Positions 52,538 to 61,073 of a DNA stretch of 64,000 nucleotides are shown piece after piece; the stretch's first letter is position 1, and each line of letters starts with the position of its first letter. This stretch comes from Streptomyces montanisoli (lineage in GTDB: Bacteria > Actinomycetota > Actinomycetes > Streptomycetales > Streptomycetaceae): assembly GCF_017813245.1 (NCBI RefSeq), contig NZ_JAGIQL010000005.1, positions 28,616-92,615 of the forward strand, written 5' to 3'. Made by a program: the position numbers and the translations under genes. The notes below the pieces were generated by a model, which was not told the DNA's origin, ran no database searches, and saw only the letters and a program-made list of their open reading frames with translations.

Positions 52538-53710
52538 ATGCTCGCAAAGTCCAGGGCCCCGATGGGTGGCGGCTCCGCCTGTAGTAGGGGCTCGAACGCC
52601 GCGAAGGCAGCCAAGGCATGCGTCTCGGCGATCACGGTCATGTCGGTTGCCGCCTGCGGAGCCTTCACGAGTTCGGCCACTTCGGAGCGGCATCTGCCGG
52701 CGAATGTCGGACTGGCGAGCACTGCAATCGCACCGTACACGTCCACGCCGACTGACTTTCCGGTGGCCGAGTCGCTGATGCGGCGACTTCCGAAAGGCGA
52801 AAAGTTCGTCTACCTGCGGTGTTCCACGCCTGTCTGTGCCGCGGTGGGCGCATACGTCCGGCAGGCGGTCAAGACGCTCGGCGGGACGTTCGCCGTGGTG
52901 AACACTGGTTCTACGGCGCGGACGGCACAGACAGCCGCGTCGCGTCTGCGTGCGCTCAGACCGGACGCGGTGCTCCTGGGAGCGACCGACCCAGCATTGT
53001 TCGGTGGTGCGCTGAAGAAGCTCGCCGGCTCCGGTGTCAAGCTGGTCTCCCTCCAGATCGACAAGGATGTGAAGCAGTACGGGATCACGTTCAACTACCT
53101 GGGTCCCGAACTGAGCCGGCTCAACGGCAAGCTCCTGGCAGACTGGGTGATCGCCAAGAAGGGTGCGAAGGCCAAGGCGGTGCTCTACACGTTGCCCGCC
53201 CTCGACCTGTCAGCCCCGGTGCAGAAGGCCTTCCAGGACGAGATGCGGGAGAACTGCGCGTCGTGCAAGGTGCGCGTGGTCCCCATCGACGTCAGCACCA
53301 TTGGTGCGACGGCGCCTCGTACCATCGTGACCGACCTGCGGTCTCACACTGACACGAAGACGGCGGTCTTCGTGAGCCTCTCGGCAGCCGCGGGCCTGCC
53401 GACGGCGATGAAGGCCGCCGGCCTGTCGGTCACGACCGTGGGCTTCGCGCCCACAGCCGGTAACCTGCAGGACATCAAGGACGGTTCGTTGACGGTCGCG
53501 CTGGACATCGACTTTCGGGTTTCGACATGGACGGCCGTCGACGCAGCCGCGCGCCTGATCGAGGGCGAACCGCCCACAGCGAGCGAACAGGCCGGCTCGG
53601 TGACCGAGCAGTTCCTGGAGCAGAAGGACATCGCCTTTGATCCGGCCGGCGGCTGGTCGGCATTCCCCGACTGCACCCAGCGGTTCGCCAAGTTGTGGGA
53701 GGTTTCCTGA
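52538..53710 (+). CDS. ABC transporter substrate-binding lipoprotein 2 (paralogue)
   Basis: 390-residue lipoprotein with lipobox cysteine C40 (SVAAC). It is very similar to the product at 47402 over its full length, for example KLVSLQIDKDVKQYGITFNY and AVFVSLSAAAGLP, but differs in the lipoprotein linker and at scattered binding-domain positions. No second ATPase or permease follows, so it probably feeds the same transporter and may widen or alter its substrate range. It has its own upstream element at 52475. Confidence 0.9.
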   Translation: MLAKSRAPMGGGSACSRGSNAAKAAKACVSAITVMSVAACGAFTSSATSERHLPANVGLASTAIAPYTSTPTDFPVAESLMRRLPKGEKFVYLRCSTPVCAAVGAYVRQAVKTLGGTFAVVNTGSTARTAQTAASRLRALRPDAVLLGATDPALFGGALKKLAGSGVKLVSLQIDKDVKQYGITFNYLGPELSRLNGKLLADWVIAKKGAKAKAVLYTLPALDLSAPVQKAFQDEMRENCASCKVRVVPIDVSTIGATAPRTIVTDLRSHTDTKTAVFVSLSAAAGLPTAMKAAGLSVTTVGFAPTAGNLQDIKDGSLTVALDIDFRVSTWTAVDAAARLIEGEPPTASEQAGSVTEQFLEQKDIAFDPAGGWSAFPDCTQRFAKLWEVS

Positions 53711-53804
53711 TGACCGGCGGCACGTCCGCATGCTGCCGATCACCGCGAGCAGGCGATCGAGTGTCCTGGTGGTCCCATCACCGAACGGTGGTGCAATGGA
53801 TGAC

Positions 53805-53837
53805 GGTGGTGGCCCCGGTTCCGGCGGGGCCACCACC
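53805..53837. terminator. Terminator between lipoprotein 2 and the PASTA-like gene
   Basis: A 12-bp perfect stem, GGTGGTGGCCCC (53805-53816) with GGGGCCACCACC (53826-53837), and a 9-base loop, between convergent genes. Confidence 0.7.
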
Positions 53838-53849
53838 GCCTGCGTCAGC

Positions 53850-54365
53850 TCAGCCGGCGCAGAGGGTCACCTTGACCGTGGCGCCTCGGTGGACCACCGT
53901 CGGGGCGTGCGGCGAGACCGCTATGACCGAGCCCGGCTTGCAGCCGGTCGCGGACGCCTTGCCGAACTCAGGCGTGATCCGGGCCTTGTCGAGCAGCGCC
54001 CTGGCCCCGGTCGAGTTCAAGCCGCCCAGCTCGATACGGGTCGTTCCGCCATTGCTGTACAGCACGGTGGTGGCATTCTTGCCGGTGGTAGTGGTGGTGG
54101 CGTGGGAAACGGCGGCCGGACGTGCGGCATGCGAACCACCGACAACCCCGGCGGCCAGCGCCGTGCCGCCGCCCACCACGACCAGAGCGGCGGAGATGCC
54201 CGCTATGGCCGTGGCCCGCTTGCGGCGGGCCCCGCGCGCGATGACGGCCGCGTCGAACCGCGGCGCCTCGCTGCTGCTCACGAAATCGTTCATGGCGTTC
54301 ACCAATTCCTGCTCGAAGGGGGAGTACCCCGTGCCGGCGGAAGGCCGCGAACCGTGAGACGTCAT
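53850..54365 (-). CDS. Membrane protein with PASTA-like domain, sigma-factor partner
   Basis: 171-residue protein: about 50 cytoplasmic residues (FEQELVNAMNDFVSSSEAPRF), one helix (about 52-74, IAGISAALVVVGGGTALAAG), and an outer part that looks like a single PASTA-type domain (LNSTGARALLDKARITPEFG, GSVIAVSPHAPTVVHRG) with two cysteines (GCKPG and TLCAG) that could form a disulfide. It overlaps the ECF sigma gene by four bases (ATGA). This suggests a membrane sensor or anti-sigma role, although no standard anti-sigma zinc motif is visible. Confidence 0.75.
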   Translation of the reverse strand: MTSHGSRPSAGTGYSPFEQELVNAMNDFVSSSEAPRFDAAVIARGARRKRATAIAGISAALVVVGGGTALAAGVVGGSHAARPAAVSHATTTTTGKNATTVLYSNGGTTRIELGGLNSTGARALLDKARITPEFGKASATGCKPGSVIAVSPHAPTVVHRGATVKVTLCAG

Positions 54366-54943
54366 CGTGTTCCTTCCGTGGGCTGTTTCGATGAAGGGCC
54401 GGAGAGTGCGGAGGACTGACCCCGGAGTTTGTCGATTCCGCGCGCGAGCTGGGACCGTACCGTGCTCGGCGAGATCCCCAGGTCGGCCGCGATCTCATCA
54501 TCCGAAAGGGCGTGGAAGTACCGCAGCACCACGACCGTCCGCATGCGCATCGGCAGACCATGGAGGGCCCGGACCAACTGGTCCCTGGTGTCCACCTGCC
54601 CGTAGTCGTCGCCCGGAGCCGCCCTGCCATCGCCTTCCTGGTGGGGGACCGTGCGGCGGAACTTTCGCCACCGGTCGTTCGCCAGGTTCACCATGATGCG
54701 CCGCACGTAGGCGTCCGGAGCATCCTTGGCGGCTATGGTGCGCCACTTGCGCCAGGCCCGCTCCAGGGTCTCCTGGACCAGGTCCTCCGCCGCCTCACGG
54801 TTTCCCGTGAGGGCGAGGGCGCCGCGGAACAGTACGGCTGACCGGGCGACGACGAAGCCATGGAAGTCGTCTCCGTCCTCCACCGGCCCGGGCACGCCGA
54901 GTTCGACGCGCGGTCTCCACGCGGTCGCCACGTCCAGATCCAT
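54362..54943 (-). CDS. ECF sigma factor, SigE-like (actinobacterial SigE70 group)
   Basis: 193-residue sigma-70 family factor. Region 2 is visible as LFRGALALTGNREAAEDLVQ and ERAWRKWRTI, region 4 as VVLRYFHALSDDEIAADLGI followed by SPSTVRSQLARGIDKLR. The layout is typical of the SigE family in Streptomyces. ATG 54941-54943 has GGGAGGAG upstream; the frame extends further. It is coupled to the downstream membrane protein, which probably controls it. Target promoters are not evident. Confidence 0.9.
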   Translation of the reverse strand: MDLDVATAWRPRVELGVPGPVEDGDDFHGFVVARSAVLFRGALALTGNREAAEDLVQETLERAWRKWRTIAAKDAPDAYVRRIMVNLANDRWRKFRRTVPHQEGDGRAAPGDDYGQVDTRDQLVRALHGLPMRMRTVVVLRYFHALSDDEIAADLGISPSTVRSQLARGIDKLRGQSSALSGPSSKQPTEGTR

Positions 54944-55247
54944 ACGCTCCTCCCTTCCTGTCACCCCTCCTCGACGTGGAAGCGGGCGTATCTGCTGCAC
55001 GGCTCCAGTGAGAGCTGGGTCACAGTTCGAGGACGGCCGGATCACCGGACCGGCGCCGGCGAAGGCCGTCAAAGCGCTGGCCTTCGCCGGCCTGACGGTG
55101 GCCGACAGGCCCGCAAGCCTCGACGGTTGTGTCCGGGTCCTGGACGAGGGCTGCCTCTGCAGCGGTAGTCAGGCTCGGGGGCCCGCTCCCTTCCGTCGTA
55201 CCCATACCTCATGCTGGTCCACGCGTTGTTGAGGCGAAGGAGACGAC
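54944..55247. other. Intergenic region with a stable hairpin
   Basis: 304 bases between divergent genes. It holds a perfect 13-bp stem, GCCGGCGAAGGCC (55055-55067) with GGCCTTCGCCGGC (55079-55091), and an 11-base loop. No convincing gene is seen on either strand; short frames here lack ribosome sites. The hairpin may be an old terminator or an RNA element. Confidence 0.5.
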
Positions 55248-55769
55248 ATGACCGAGGACGAACTGATCGCGGTAATCAGGAAGCAGACACCCGCCCACAA
55301 TCTGGCACCAGTCGCTGCACCCACCGTGATCGCCACCGTAGAGGCGGAGGTCGGTCACCCGATGCCCAGTTTCCTCCGCAGGCTCTATGCAGAGGTCTCC
55401 AACGGTGGCTTCGGCATCGACGGCTGGGAGTGCGCCTCGCTGAGCCCGCTTCCTGACCACTACTTCTGCGACGCCGAGGACATCCTCAAGCTCTACCGCG
55501 GGTTCGCCACTCCCACGCAAGACCTGGACGAGGGCGTCCCGCCGGGCGTCGTTCCGATCATGGATCGCGGCTGCACGATGTGGACCCTTGTCGACTTCCG
55601 CACGCCCGACGGCCGCATCTGGGTATGGGATGGGAACGAGTGCTGCCGCAAGCTCTGTCCCACCACCATCGCCTCCGTGAGGGAGTACTTCGCCGAGGGC
55701 ATCGCGGGTCGACTGGACGGCTCCGGCCCGCTGCGCAGCCAGTTGACAAGGGAGCCCTGCGAGCACTGA
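55248..55769 (+). CDS. SMI1/KNR4 (SUKH) family protein
   Basis: 173-residue protein. The core signature is VEAEVGHPMPSFLRRLYAEV followed by SNGGFGIDGWECASL, as in SMI1/KNR4 proteins. Many members are immunity proteins against contact-dependent or polymorphic toxins, while others are solitary. No toxin gene is near, so an orphan immunity or housekeeping role is possible. ATG 55248 has AAGGAG upstream. Confidence 0.87.
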   Translation: MTEDELIAVIRKQTPAHNLAPVAAPTVIATVEAEVGHPMPSFLRRLYAEVSNGGFGIDGWECASLSPLPDHYFCDAEDILKLYRGFATPTQDLDEGVPPGVVPIMDRGCTMWTLVDFRTPDGRIWVWDGNECCRKLCPTTIASVREYFAEGIAGRLDGSGPLRSQLTREPCEH

Positions 55770-55860
55770 GGACTGATCAAGCGGCCGGTGTGAGCCGGTT
55801 CTGCCCGCATCCTGGCTCGTTCCCGCATCAGGCGGTTCCGCCTACGATCTCGCGGGTGGA

Positions 55861-57300
55861 TCAGGCGTCGATTTCTGTCCGGTCGCCGCCCCAGAGAGTG
55901 TGGAAGGTGCCGTCGCGGTCGGTGCGGTGGTAGGTGTGGGCGCCGAAGTAGTCGCGTTGGCCCTGGGTGAGGGCGGCGGGGAGGCGTGGGGCGCGCAGTG
56001 AGTCGTAGTAGGCGAGGGTGGCGGCGAGCGCGGGGGTGGGGACGCCGTGGGTGACGGCGGTGGTGAGCACGGTGCGCCAGTCGTCCTGGGCGGCGGCGAT
56101 CTCCTCGGCGAAGCCCTTGTCGGCCAGGAGGCTCACGAGGCCCGGCTGGGCTTCGTAGGCCTGGGTGATGCGGTCGAGGAAGGCCGCGCGGATGATGCAG
56201 CCGCCACGCCAGATCGCGGCGACCTTGCCGAGGTCGATGTTCCATTCGTACTGCTCGCTGCCGGCGGCGATCTGGTGGAAGCCCTGGGTGTACGACACGA
56301 CCTTCGAGGCGTACAGGGCCTGCTCGACCCGGTCGGCGAAGGCTGCCGCCTCGTCCTCGCCCATCGCCCGGGGTGAAGGGCCCGCGAGGTGCTGCGAGGC
56401 CTCGCGCAGTCCGGCGTGGCCGGAGACGGCGCGGGCGAAGACGGCCTCGGCGATGCCGGAGACCGGTACGCCCAGGTCAAGGGCGATCTGCACGGTCCAG
56501 CGTCCGGTGCCCTTCTGCTCGGCCTGGTCAAGGACGATGTCCACGAAGGGCTTGCCCGTGTCCGCGTCGGTGTGCGCGAGAACCTCGGCCGTGATCTCGA
56601 TGAGGTACGAGTCAAGGCGGCCCGTGTTCCAGGTCCGGAAGATCTCCGCGATCTCGGCGGGGGAGCGGCCCGCAACGTCCCGCAGCAACTGGTACGCCTC
56701 ACCGATCAGCTGCATGTCGGCGTACTCGATCCCGTTATGGACCATTTTCACGTAGTGGCCCGCTCCATCAGGCCCGATGTGGGTGACGCAAGGATCGCCG
56801 TTCTTGGCTTTGGCAGAGATCTTCTCGAGCATCGGGCCGAGCGAGTCGTACGACTCGGGCGAGCCTCCCGGCATGATGCTGGGTCCGTTGAGCGCGCCCT
56901 CCTCGCCGCCGGAGACGCCGGTTCCGACGAAGTGGATGCCGCGCTCACGCAGTTCTTTCTCGCGACGGCGGGTGTCGGCGAAGTGTGCGTTGCCGCCGTC
57001 GATGATCATGTCGCCGGGTTCCAGCAGCGGGGCGAATTCCGCGATCACCGCGTCGGTGGGTTCGCCGGCCTTGACCATGACGACGAGCCGGCGTGGACGC
57101 TCGAGCGCCGCGACGAAGTCCTCGGCGGACTCGGTGGCGACGAAGTTGCCCTCGTCCCCGAACTCCTCCACCAGCGCGCGCGTCCTGGCGTTCGTCCGGT
57201 TGTGCAGCGCGACCGTGTACCCGTTGCGTGCGAAGTTGCGGGCCAGGTTGCGGCCCATCACCGCGAGCCCGGTGACACCGATCTGGGCTGTGCTGCTCAT
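55861..57300 (-). CDS. gnd: 6-phosphogluconate dehydrogenase, decarboxylating
   Basis: 479-residue enzyme of the oxidative pentose phosphate pathway: 6-phosphogluconate + NADP to ribulose 5-phosphate + CO2 + NADPH. Length and landmarks fit the long form: IGVTGLAVMGRNLARNFARNG (cofactor), VSGGEEGALNGPSIMPGG, the catalytic region GHYVKMVHNGIEYADMQLI with the expected Lys and Asn, and ILITGSM-type C-terminal region replaced by YFGAHTYHRTDRDG. The enzyme is a cytosolic dimer. It is divergent from the polyol operon regulator, and may have a functional link to pentose or polyol use. Confidence 0.96.
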   Translation of the reverse strand: MSSTAQIGVTGLAVMGRNLARNFARNGYTVALHNRTNARTRALVEEFGDEGNFVATESAEDFVAALERPRRLVVMVKAGEPTDAVIAEFAPLLEPGDMIIDGGNAHFADTRRREKELRERGIHFVGTGVSGGEEGALNGPSIMPGGSPESYDSLGPMLEKISAKAKNGDPCVTHIGPDGAGHYVKMVHNGIEYADMQLIGEAYQLLRDVAGRSPAEIAEIFRTWNTGRLDSYLIEITAEVLAHTDADTGKPFVDIVLDQAEQKGTGRWTVQIALDLGVPVSGIAEAVFARAVSGHAGLREASQHLAGPSPRAMGEDEAAAFADRVEQALYASKVVSYTQGFHQIAAGSEQYEWNIDLGKVAAIWRGGCIIRAAFLDRITQAYEAQPGLVSLLADKGFAEEIAAAQDDWRTVLTTAVTHGVPTPALAATLAYYDSLRAPRLPAALTQGQRDYFGAHTYHRTDRDGTFHTLWGGDRTEIDA

Positions 57301-57755
57301 AGTGACCCTGCCTTCGGTTACGTCGCGTCCGGCACATCGGCGGACCGTCTCGTCAGTACGGAGTTCGAGCCTACGGTGCTCAGCCCGATCGCGGCCTCAG
57401 CGGCCTGGGGTGTCACAGAAGTTCTCGGACGCATGGGCGCCCCAGGTACTGCTTCGGCGGAACTCGTTCCGTCTGGCCACTCACCGTCCCGCGGTGCCGC
57501 GCGCCGCGCGGCCCGGCGGGCACGGAGCGGGCGGCCCGATACGGGTAACGGGCAGATTCGCCCTCTCAAGCGGGCGCCCGAACGGTCATGACCAGTGGAA
57601 AGCATCGGGGGAAACGGACGGGAACGGGCATGCCCGCAGCGGCTGAGGAGCTGGTGGAGGCCCGGGGGTTGCTTGTACAAACTACGCATGAGCCCGAACG
57701 GGTGCGGGACCCGAGCGGGCACAGGACCGAGTGCGAACAAGCAGGGAAGTGTGTG
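57301..57755. promoter_or_regulatory. Divergent region of gnd and the DeoR-type regulator
   Basis: 455 bases without a supported gene. Near the regulator, GCCCGAACGGGT (57692-57703) and ACCCGAGCGGGC (57709-57720) form an imperfect inverted pair (10 of 12) that could be an autoregulatory site. TTGTACAA (57673-57680) is a small palindrome further upstream. Frames crossing the region look like shadows. Confidence 0.35.
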
Positions 57756-58517
57756 GTGGACGCCGACGAACGCCGACGAACCATCCTCGACGTCGCCCGC
57801 AGGGACGGCGCGGTGGACGTCACCGAGCTCGCCGCCGAGCTCGTGGTCGCGAAGGAGACCGTACGGCGCGATCTGCGCGCGCTGGAGGAGCACGGCCTCG
57901 TCCGCAGGACGCACGGCGGCGCGTACCCGGTGGAGAGCGCCGGGTTCGAGACGACGCTCGCGGTGCGCACCACGCGGCTCGTACCGCAGAAGTCCAGGAT
58001 CGCCAAGGCGGCCGCCGACCTGCTCGGCGACGCGGAGACCGTCTTCGTGGACGAGGGCTACACGCCGAAGCTCGTGGCCGAGGCGCTGCCCAGGGACCGG
58101 CCGCTGACCGTGGTGACCGCCTCGCTCGGCGTGGCGACCGCACTCGCCGACGCGGAGAAGATCGCGGTCCTGCTCCTCGGCGGCCGGGTGCGCGGCTCCA
58201 CCATGGCGACCGTCGACCACTGGACCACGCGCATGCTCTCCGAGTTCGTGATCGACCTGGCCTACGTCGGCGCCAACGGCATCTCGCGCGAGTACGGCCT
58301 GACCACACCCGACCCGGCCGTCAGCGAGGTCAAGGCGCAGGCGATGCGCAGCGCGAGGCGGCGCGTCCTCACCAGCGTCCACACCAAGTTCGGAGCGGTG
58401 AGCTTCTGCCGCTTCGCCGAGGTGCGGGACTTTGAAACGATCGTCACCGACGCGGGGCTGTCCTCGGCCGAGGCGCACCGCTACACCCTGCTCGGGCCGC
58501 AGGTGCTGCGCGTCTGA
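57756..58517 (+). CDS. DeoR/GlpR-family regulator of sugar metabolism
   Basis: 253-residue regulator with an N-terminal DeoR helix-turn-helix (VDVTELAAELVVAKETVRRDL, then LVRRTHGGAYP) and a C-terminal sugar-phosphate sensor fold (YVGANGISREYGLTTPDP). GTG 57756 is chosen because GGGAAG is seven bases upstream; GTG 57753 is possible. It precedes the polyol ABC operon in the same direction and is its likely repressor, released by a phosphorylated sugar. Confidence 0.92.
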   Translation: MDADERRRTILDVARRDGAVDVTELAAELVVAKETVRRDLRALEEHGLVRRTHGGAYPVESAGFETTLAVRTTRLVPQKSRIAKAAADLLGDAETVFVDEGYTPKLVAEALPRDRPLTVVTASLGVATALADAEKIAVLLLGGRVRGSTMATVDHWTTRMLSEFVIDLAYVGANGISREYGLTTPDPAVSEVKAQAMRSARRRVLTSVHTKFGAVSFCRFAEVRDFETIVTDAGLSSAEAHRYTLLGPQVLRV

Positions 58518-58722
58518 TCCCCGCCCGTACGCTCCCGTCCCCGCGCGGCCGGCGGCCTCGCCGCTCCCGCTCGCGCACCGGCCGCACGTCCCGCCGGCGG
58601 CCCGGCCACCCGCCCGCACACCCGCGGGCGCCTCCGCGACCGCAGCGCGGCGTCCGCGTCGCGCACACCGCCCCTTCCATCCCTCAACCCATCCACCGGA
58701 CGACGACGATCGGGAGAATCCC

Positions 58723-60099
58723 ATGCCTCTCAAGCAGCGACGACAGGGAACCTACGTGCGACTGGGAGCGAGCGTGGCGGCTGCCACGCTGCTCGCCGGC
58801 TGCGCGGGCGCCGGCGGTGGTGGCGGCAGCTCCTCGGGCGGTGGCGGTGGTGGCAAGGCGCTCAACGTGCTGATGGTCAACAACCCGCAGATGACCGAGT
58901 TGCAGAAGCTCACCGCCGACAACTTCACCAAGAAGACCGGCATAAAGGTGCACTTCACGGTCCTGCCGGAGAACGACGCCCGCGACAAGTTCACCCAGGA
59001 CTTCTCCAACCAGGCCGGCCAGTACGACATCGCCACCATCAGCAACTTCGAGGTGCCGTTCTACGCGAAGAACGGCTGGCTGGCGCCGCTCGACAGCTAC
59101 GTCAAGAAGGACAAGGCGTTCGACCAGGCCGACATTCTGGGGCCCATGCAGGAGTCGCTGACCGGCGACGACGGCAAGCTCTACGCGGAGCCCTTCTACG
59201 GCGAGTCGTCGTTCCTGATGTACCGCAAGGACCTGTTCGCCAAGAAGCACCTGACGATGCCCGCGCACCCGACGTGGCAGCAGGTGGCCGACCTGGCGGC
59301 CAAGGTCGACGGCGCGACCCCTGGCGTCAAGGGCATCTGCCTGCGCGGCCTGCCGGGCTGGGGCGAGATGATCGCGCCGCTCACGACCGTCGTCAACACC
59401 ATGGGCGGCACCTGGTACGACAAGGACTGGAACGCGCAACTCACCGGGCCCGGCTTCGAGAAGGCCACCAAGTTCTACGTCGACCTCGTGCGCAAACACG
59501 GGGAGGCGGGCGCGGCGCAGTCCGGCTACGCCGAGTGCCTCAACGACATGACGCAGGGCAAGACCGCCATGTGGTACGACTCCACGGCAGGCGCCGGCTC
59601 GCTGGAGGCGTCCGACTCGCCCGTGAAGGGCAAGATCGGCTACGTGCCGGCCCCCGTCGACAAGACCAAGACGTCCGGCTGGCTCTACACCTGGGCCTGG
59701 GGCGTGCAGAAGGCCTCCAAGAACCAGGACGCCGCCTGGAAGTTCATCTCCTGGGCGTCGGGCAAGGGCTACGAGGACCTCGTCGGCAAGAAGATCGGCT
59801 GGTCCAACGTACCCGCGGGCAAGCGCGCGTCCACGTACTCCAACCCGGACTACCTGAAGGACGCGTCCGCGTTCGCCGACATCACCAAGAAGTCCATCGC
59901 CGGCGTCGACCCGAAGAACCCGGGCGTCCAGCAGCGGCCCACGCCCGGCATCCAGTTCGTCGACTTCCCCGGCTTCACGGACCTCGGCACGAAGGTCTCC
60001 CAGGAGATCAGCTCGGCCATCGCGGGCAAGCAGTCGGTCGAGGACGCGCTGAAGAAGTCCCAGGCCCTCGCCGAGAAGGCCGGCAAGGAGCAGAAGTGA
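58723..60099 (+). CDS. Polyol/sugar ABC transporter substrate-binding lipoprotein
   Basis: 458-residue family 1 extracellular solute-binding protein. The lipobox cysteine is C27 in TLLAGC, followed by a Gly/Ser linker. The binding domain contains YDIATISNFEVPFYAKNGWL, FLMYRKDLFA and AWGVQKASKNQDAAWKFISW, resembling mannitol/sorbitol-binding proteins. GGGAGA precedes ATG 58723. Its stop overlaps the next permease start by four bases (GTGA). The polyol preference is inferred from the dehydrogenase and kinase in the operon. Confidence 0.92.
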   Translation: MPLKQRRQGTYVRLGASVAAATLLAGCAGAGGGGGSSSGGGGGGKALNVLMVNNPQMTELQKLTADNFTKKTGIKVHFTVLPENDARDKFTQDFSNQAGQYDIATISNFEVPFYAKNGWLAPLDSYVKKDKAFDQADILGPMQESLTGDDGKLYAEPFYGESSFLMYRKDLFAKKHLTMPAHPTWQQVADLAAKVDGATPGVKGICLRGLPGWGEMIAPLTTVVNTMGGTWYDKDWNAQLTGPGFEKATKFYVDLVRKHGEAGAAQSGYAECLNDMTQGKTAMWYDSTAGAGSLEASDSPVKGKIGYVPAPVDKTKTSGWLYTWAWGVQKASKNQDAAWKFISWASGKGYEDLVGKKIGWSNVPAGKRASTYSNPDYLKDASAFADITKKSIAGVDPKNPGVQQRPTPGIQFVDFPGFTDLGTKVSQEISSAIAGKQSVEDALKKSQALAEKAGKEQK

Positions 60100-61073
60100 G
60101 CGCACCCGTCACCACGCGGTCGCTGCCCCCGGCCGACGCGTCGCGCACCGCGCGCCGCGGCGGCCGGGCCCCCGGCGGCGGGGCGCGCGCCTGGGCCACC
60201 CGCGCGCCGCTCATGCCCGCCCTGCTGTTCCTCATCGCCGTCACCCAACTGCCCTTCGTGGCAACACTGGTGATCTCGCTGTTCGACTGGAACTCGCTGG
60301 CACCCGGCAAGCGCCACTTCCACGGCCTGTCGAACTACGCCACCGTCTTCACCGACTCCGACATGCGCGACTCGGTGTTCACCACGATCCTGCTGACCGT
60401 GACCGTGGTGGTCGCGAGCGTGGTCATCGGGCTGCTCCTCGCGCTGCTGCTCGACCGCAAGTTCTTCGGCCGCGGGATCGTGCGCACCCTGCTGATCACC
60501 CCGTTCCTGCTGGTCCCGGTCTCCGCGGCGCTGCTGTGGAAGCACGTGCTCTACAACCCCGAGTACGGCCTGCTCAATGGCGCCTGGTCGTGGGTGGCGG
60601 GCCTGTTCGGCGACCACACACCCGCCCAGCCAGACTGGATCTCCAACATGCCGCTGACCGCGGTCGAGATCGCGCTGGTGTGGCAGTGGACGCCGTTCAT
60701 GATGCTCATCCTGCTCGCCGGGTTGCAGAGCCGGCCGGCGGAGACGCTGGAGGCGGCGCGCCTCGACGGTGCCGGCCCCTGGCAGATGTTCCGCTTCCTG
60801 ACCCTGCCGCACCTGCGCCGCTACCTCGAACTGGGCATCCTGCTCGGCTCGATCAACGTCGTGCAGAACTTCGACGCCGTGTTCACCATCACAGCCGGCG
60901 GGCTCGGCACGGCGAACCTCCCCTACACCATCTACGAGACCTTCTACCAGGCCCACGAGTACGGCCTCGCGTCGGCGGCAGGCGTCGTCGTCGTGATCGG
61001 CACGATCATCATCGCGACCTTCGCGCTGCGGGTCGTCTCGTCCCTGTTCACGGAGGAGGCGGGCCGCGCATGA
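60096..61073 (+). CDS. ABC transporter permease, MalF type
   Basis: 325-residue permease with six membrane helices. The C-terminal EAA loop shows EAARLDGAGPWQMFRFLTLP, the docking site for an ATPase. GTG 60096 overlaps the stop of the binding-protein gene. No ATPase is in the window; such Streptomyces operons commonly share an MsiK-type ATPase encoded elsewhere. Confidence 0.93.
   Translation: MSAPVTTRSLPPADASRTARRGGRAPGGGARAWATRAPLMPALLFLIAVTQLPFVATLVISLFDWNSLAPGKRHFHGLSNYATVFTDSDMRDSVFTTILLTVTVVVASVVIGLLLALLLDRKFFGRGIVRTLLITPFLLVPVSAALLWKHVLYNPEYGLLNGAWSWVAGLFGDHTPAQPDWISNMPLTAVEIALVWQWTPFMMLILLAGLQSRPAETLEAARLDGAGPWQMFRFLTLPHLRRYLELGILLGSINVVQNFDAVFTITAGGLGTANLPYTIYETFYQAHEYGLASAAGVVVVIGTIIIATFALRVVSSLFTEEAGRA

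Noticed and set aside
57588..57755. Longer N-terminus for the DeoR regulator
   Set aside because: No DeoR similarity in this part, whereas GTG 57756 has a well-placed ribosome site and gives the normal family length.
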